Shown: positions 5,827 to 5,835 of the stretch, one piece after another
Layout of the letters: every line of letters begins with the position of its first letter
How positions within the stretch are numbered: position 1 is the stretch's first letter
Assembly: GCF_010892395.1 (NCBI RefSeq)
Contig: NZ_JAACKB010000163.1
Span: 1-5,835, forward strand
From: Sulfurovum sp. bin170
Lineage (GTDB): Bacteria; Campylobacterota; Campylobacteria; Campylobacterales; Sulfurovaceae
DNA: 5,835 bases
Direction of reading: 5' to 3'
The notes under the pieces: model-generated
Database searches by the model: none
What the model saw: only the letters and a program-made list of their open reading frames with translations
Told to the model about the DNA's origin: nothing
Position numbers and translations under genes: made by a program

Positions 5827-5835
5827 ATAAGGAAA

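Larger units (their letters stand above)
5546..5835 (+). other. Non-coding 3' region rich in short palindromes
   Basis: No convincing gene is visible here on either strand. After a pyrimidine-rich stretch (about 5548-5573) come at least five hairpin-capable sequences and a pair of 18-bp direct repeats, listed separately. No classical GC-stem plus T-tract terminator directly follows the operon. The final bases (AAGGAA, 5829-5834) look like a ribosome binding site, so another gene may start just past the window. Confidence 0.6.

Noticed and set aside
5814..5835. Start of a gene at ATG 5814 (MQIAYKE)
   Set aside because: It has no ribosome binding site upstream and only seven codons are visible; the AAGGAA at 5829-5834 fits a start just beyond the window better.

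Overview
The window carries one tightly packed plus-strand operon for a tripartite RND-type efflux system, followed by about 290 bases of non-coding DNA rich in short palindromes. The DNA is A+T-rich, arginine is often AGA, and signal peptides are short and Lys/Leu-rich. The outer-membrane protein has sequence features I associate with Campylobacterota (Sulfurimonas/Sulfurovum-like bacteria). That assignment is an inference from protein style, not a search result.

Layout. Bases 1-21 look like the last six codons and stop of an upstream gene that overlaps the first full gene by ATGA. Bases 18-1439 encode a TolC-family outer-membrane channel. Bases 1436-2230 encode an unusually short periplasmic adaptor. 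Bases 2230-3846 and 3836-5545 encode the two halves of a single RND permease: TM1-6 with the first periplasmic porter loop, and TM7-12 with the second. Every junction overlaps (4, 4, 1 and 11 nt), so the genes are probably co-transcribed and translationally coupled. Together they would form an inner-membrane proton-driven pump, a periplasmic adaptor ring and an outer-membrane duct. The substrate cannot be read from the sequence. Overall the permease resembles the hydrophobe/amphiphile (HAE-like) branch of RND pumps rather than the CzcA/CusA metal branch, although its TM4 motif has a single Asp, as in CusA.

The most noteworthy points are these. (1) The permease is split exactly between TM6 and TM7, and the second half has its own good Shine-Dalgarno sequence. 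(2) The proton-relay residues are non-canonical: D-A replaces D-D in TM4 and Arg replaces Lys in TM10. Because of the split they lie on two different polypeptides. (3) The adaptor keeps the TolC-docking R-L-S tip motif but has no C-terminal membrane-proximal domain. (4) The 3' intergenic region contains a REPIN-like pair of inverted hairpins, each headed by GTAG, between exact 18-bp direct repeats, with further hairpins on both sides.

Nothing in the window points to a wholly new kind of system. The core is a recognisable efflux operon with an unusual architecture.
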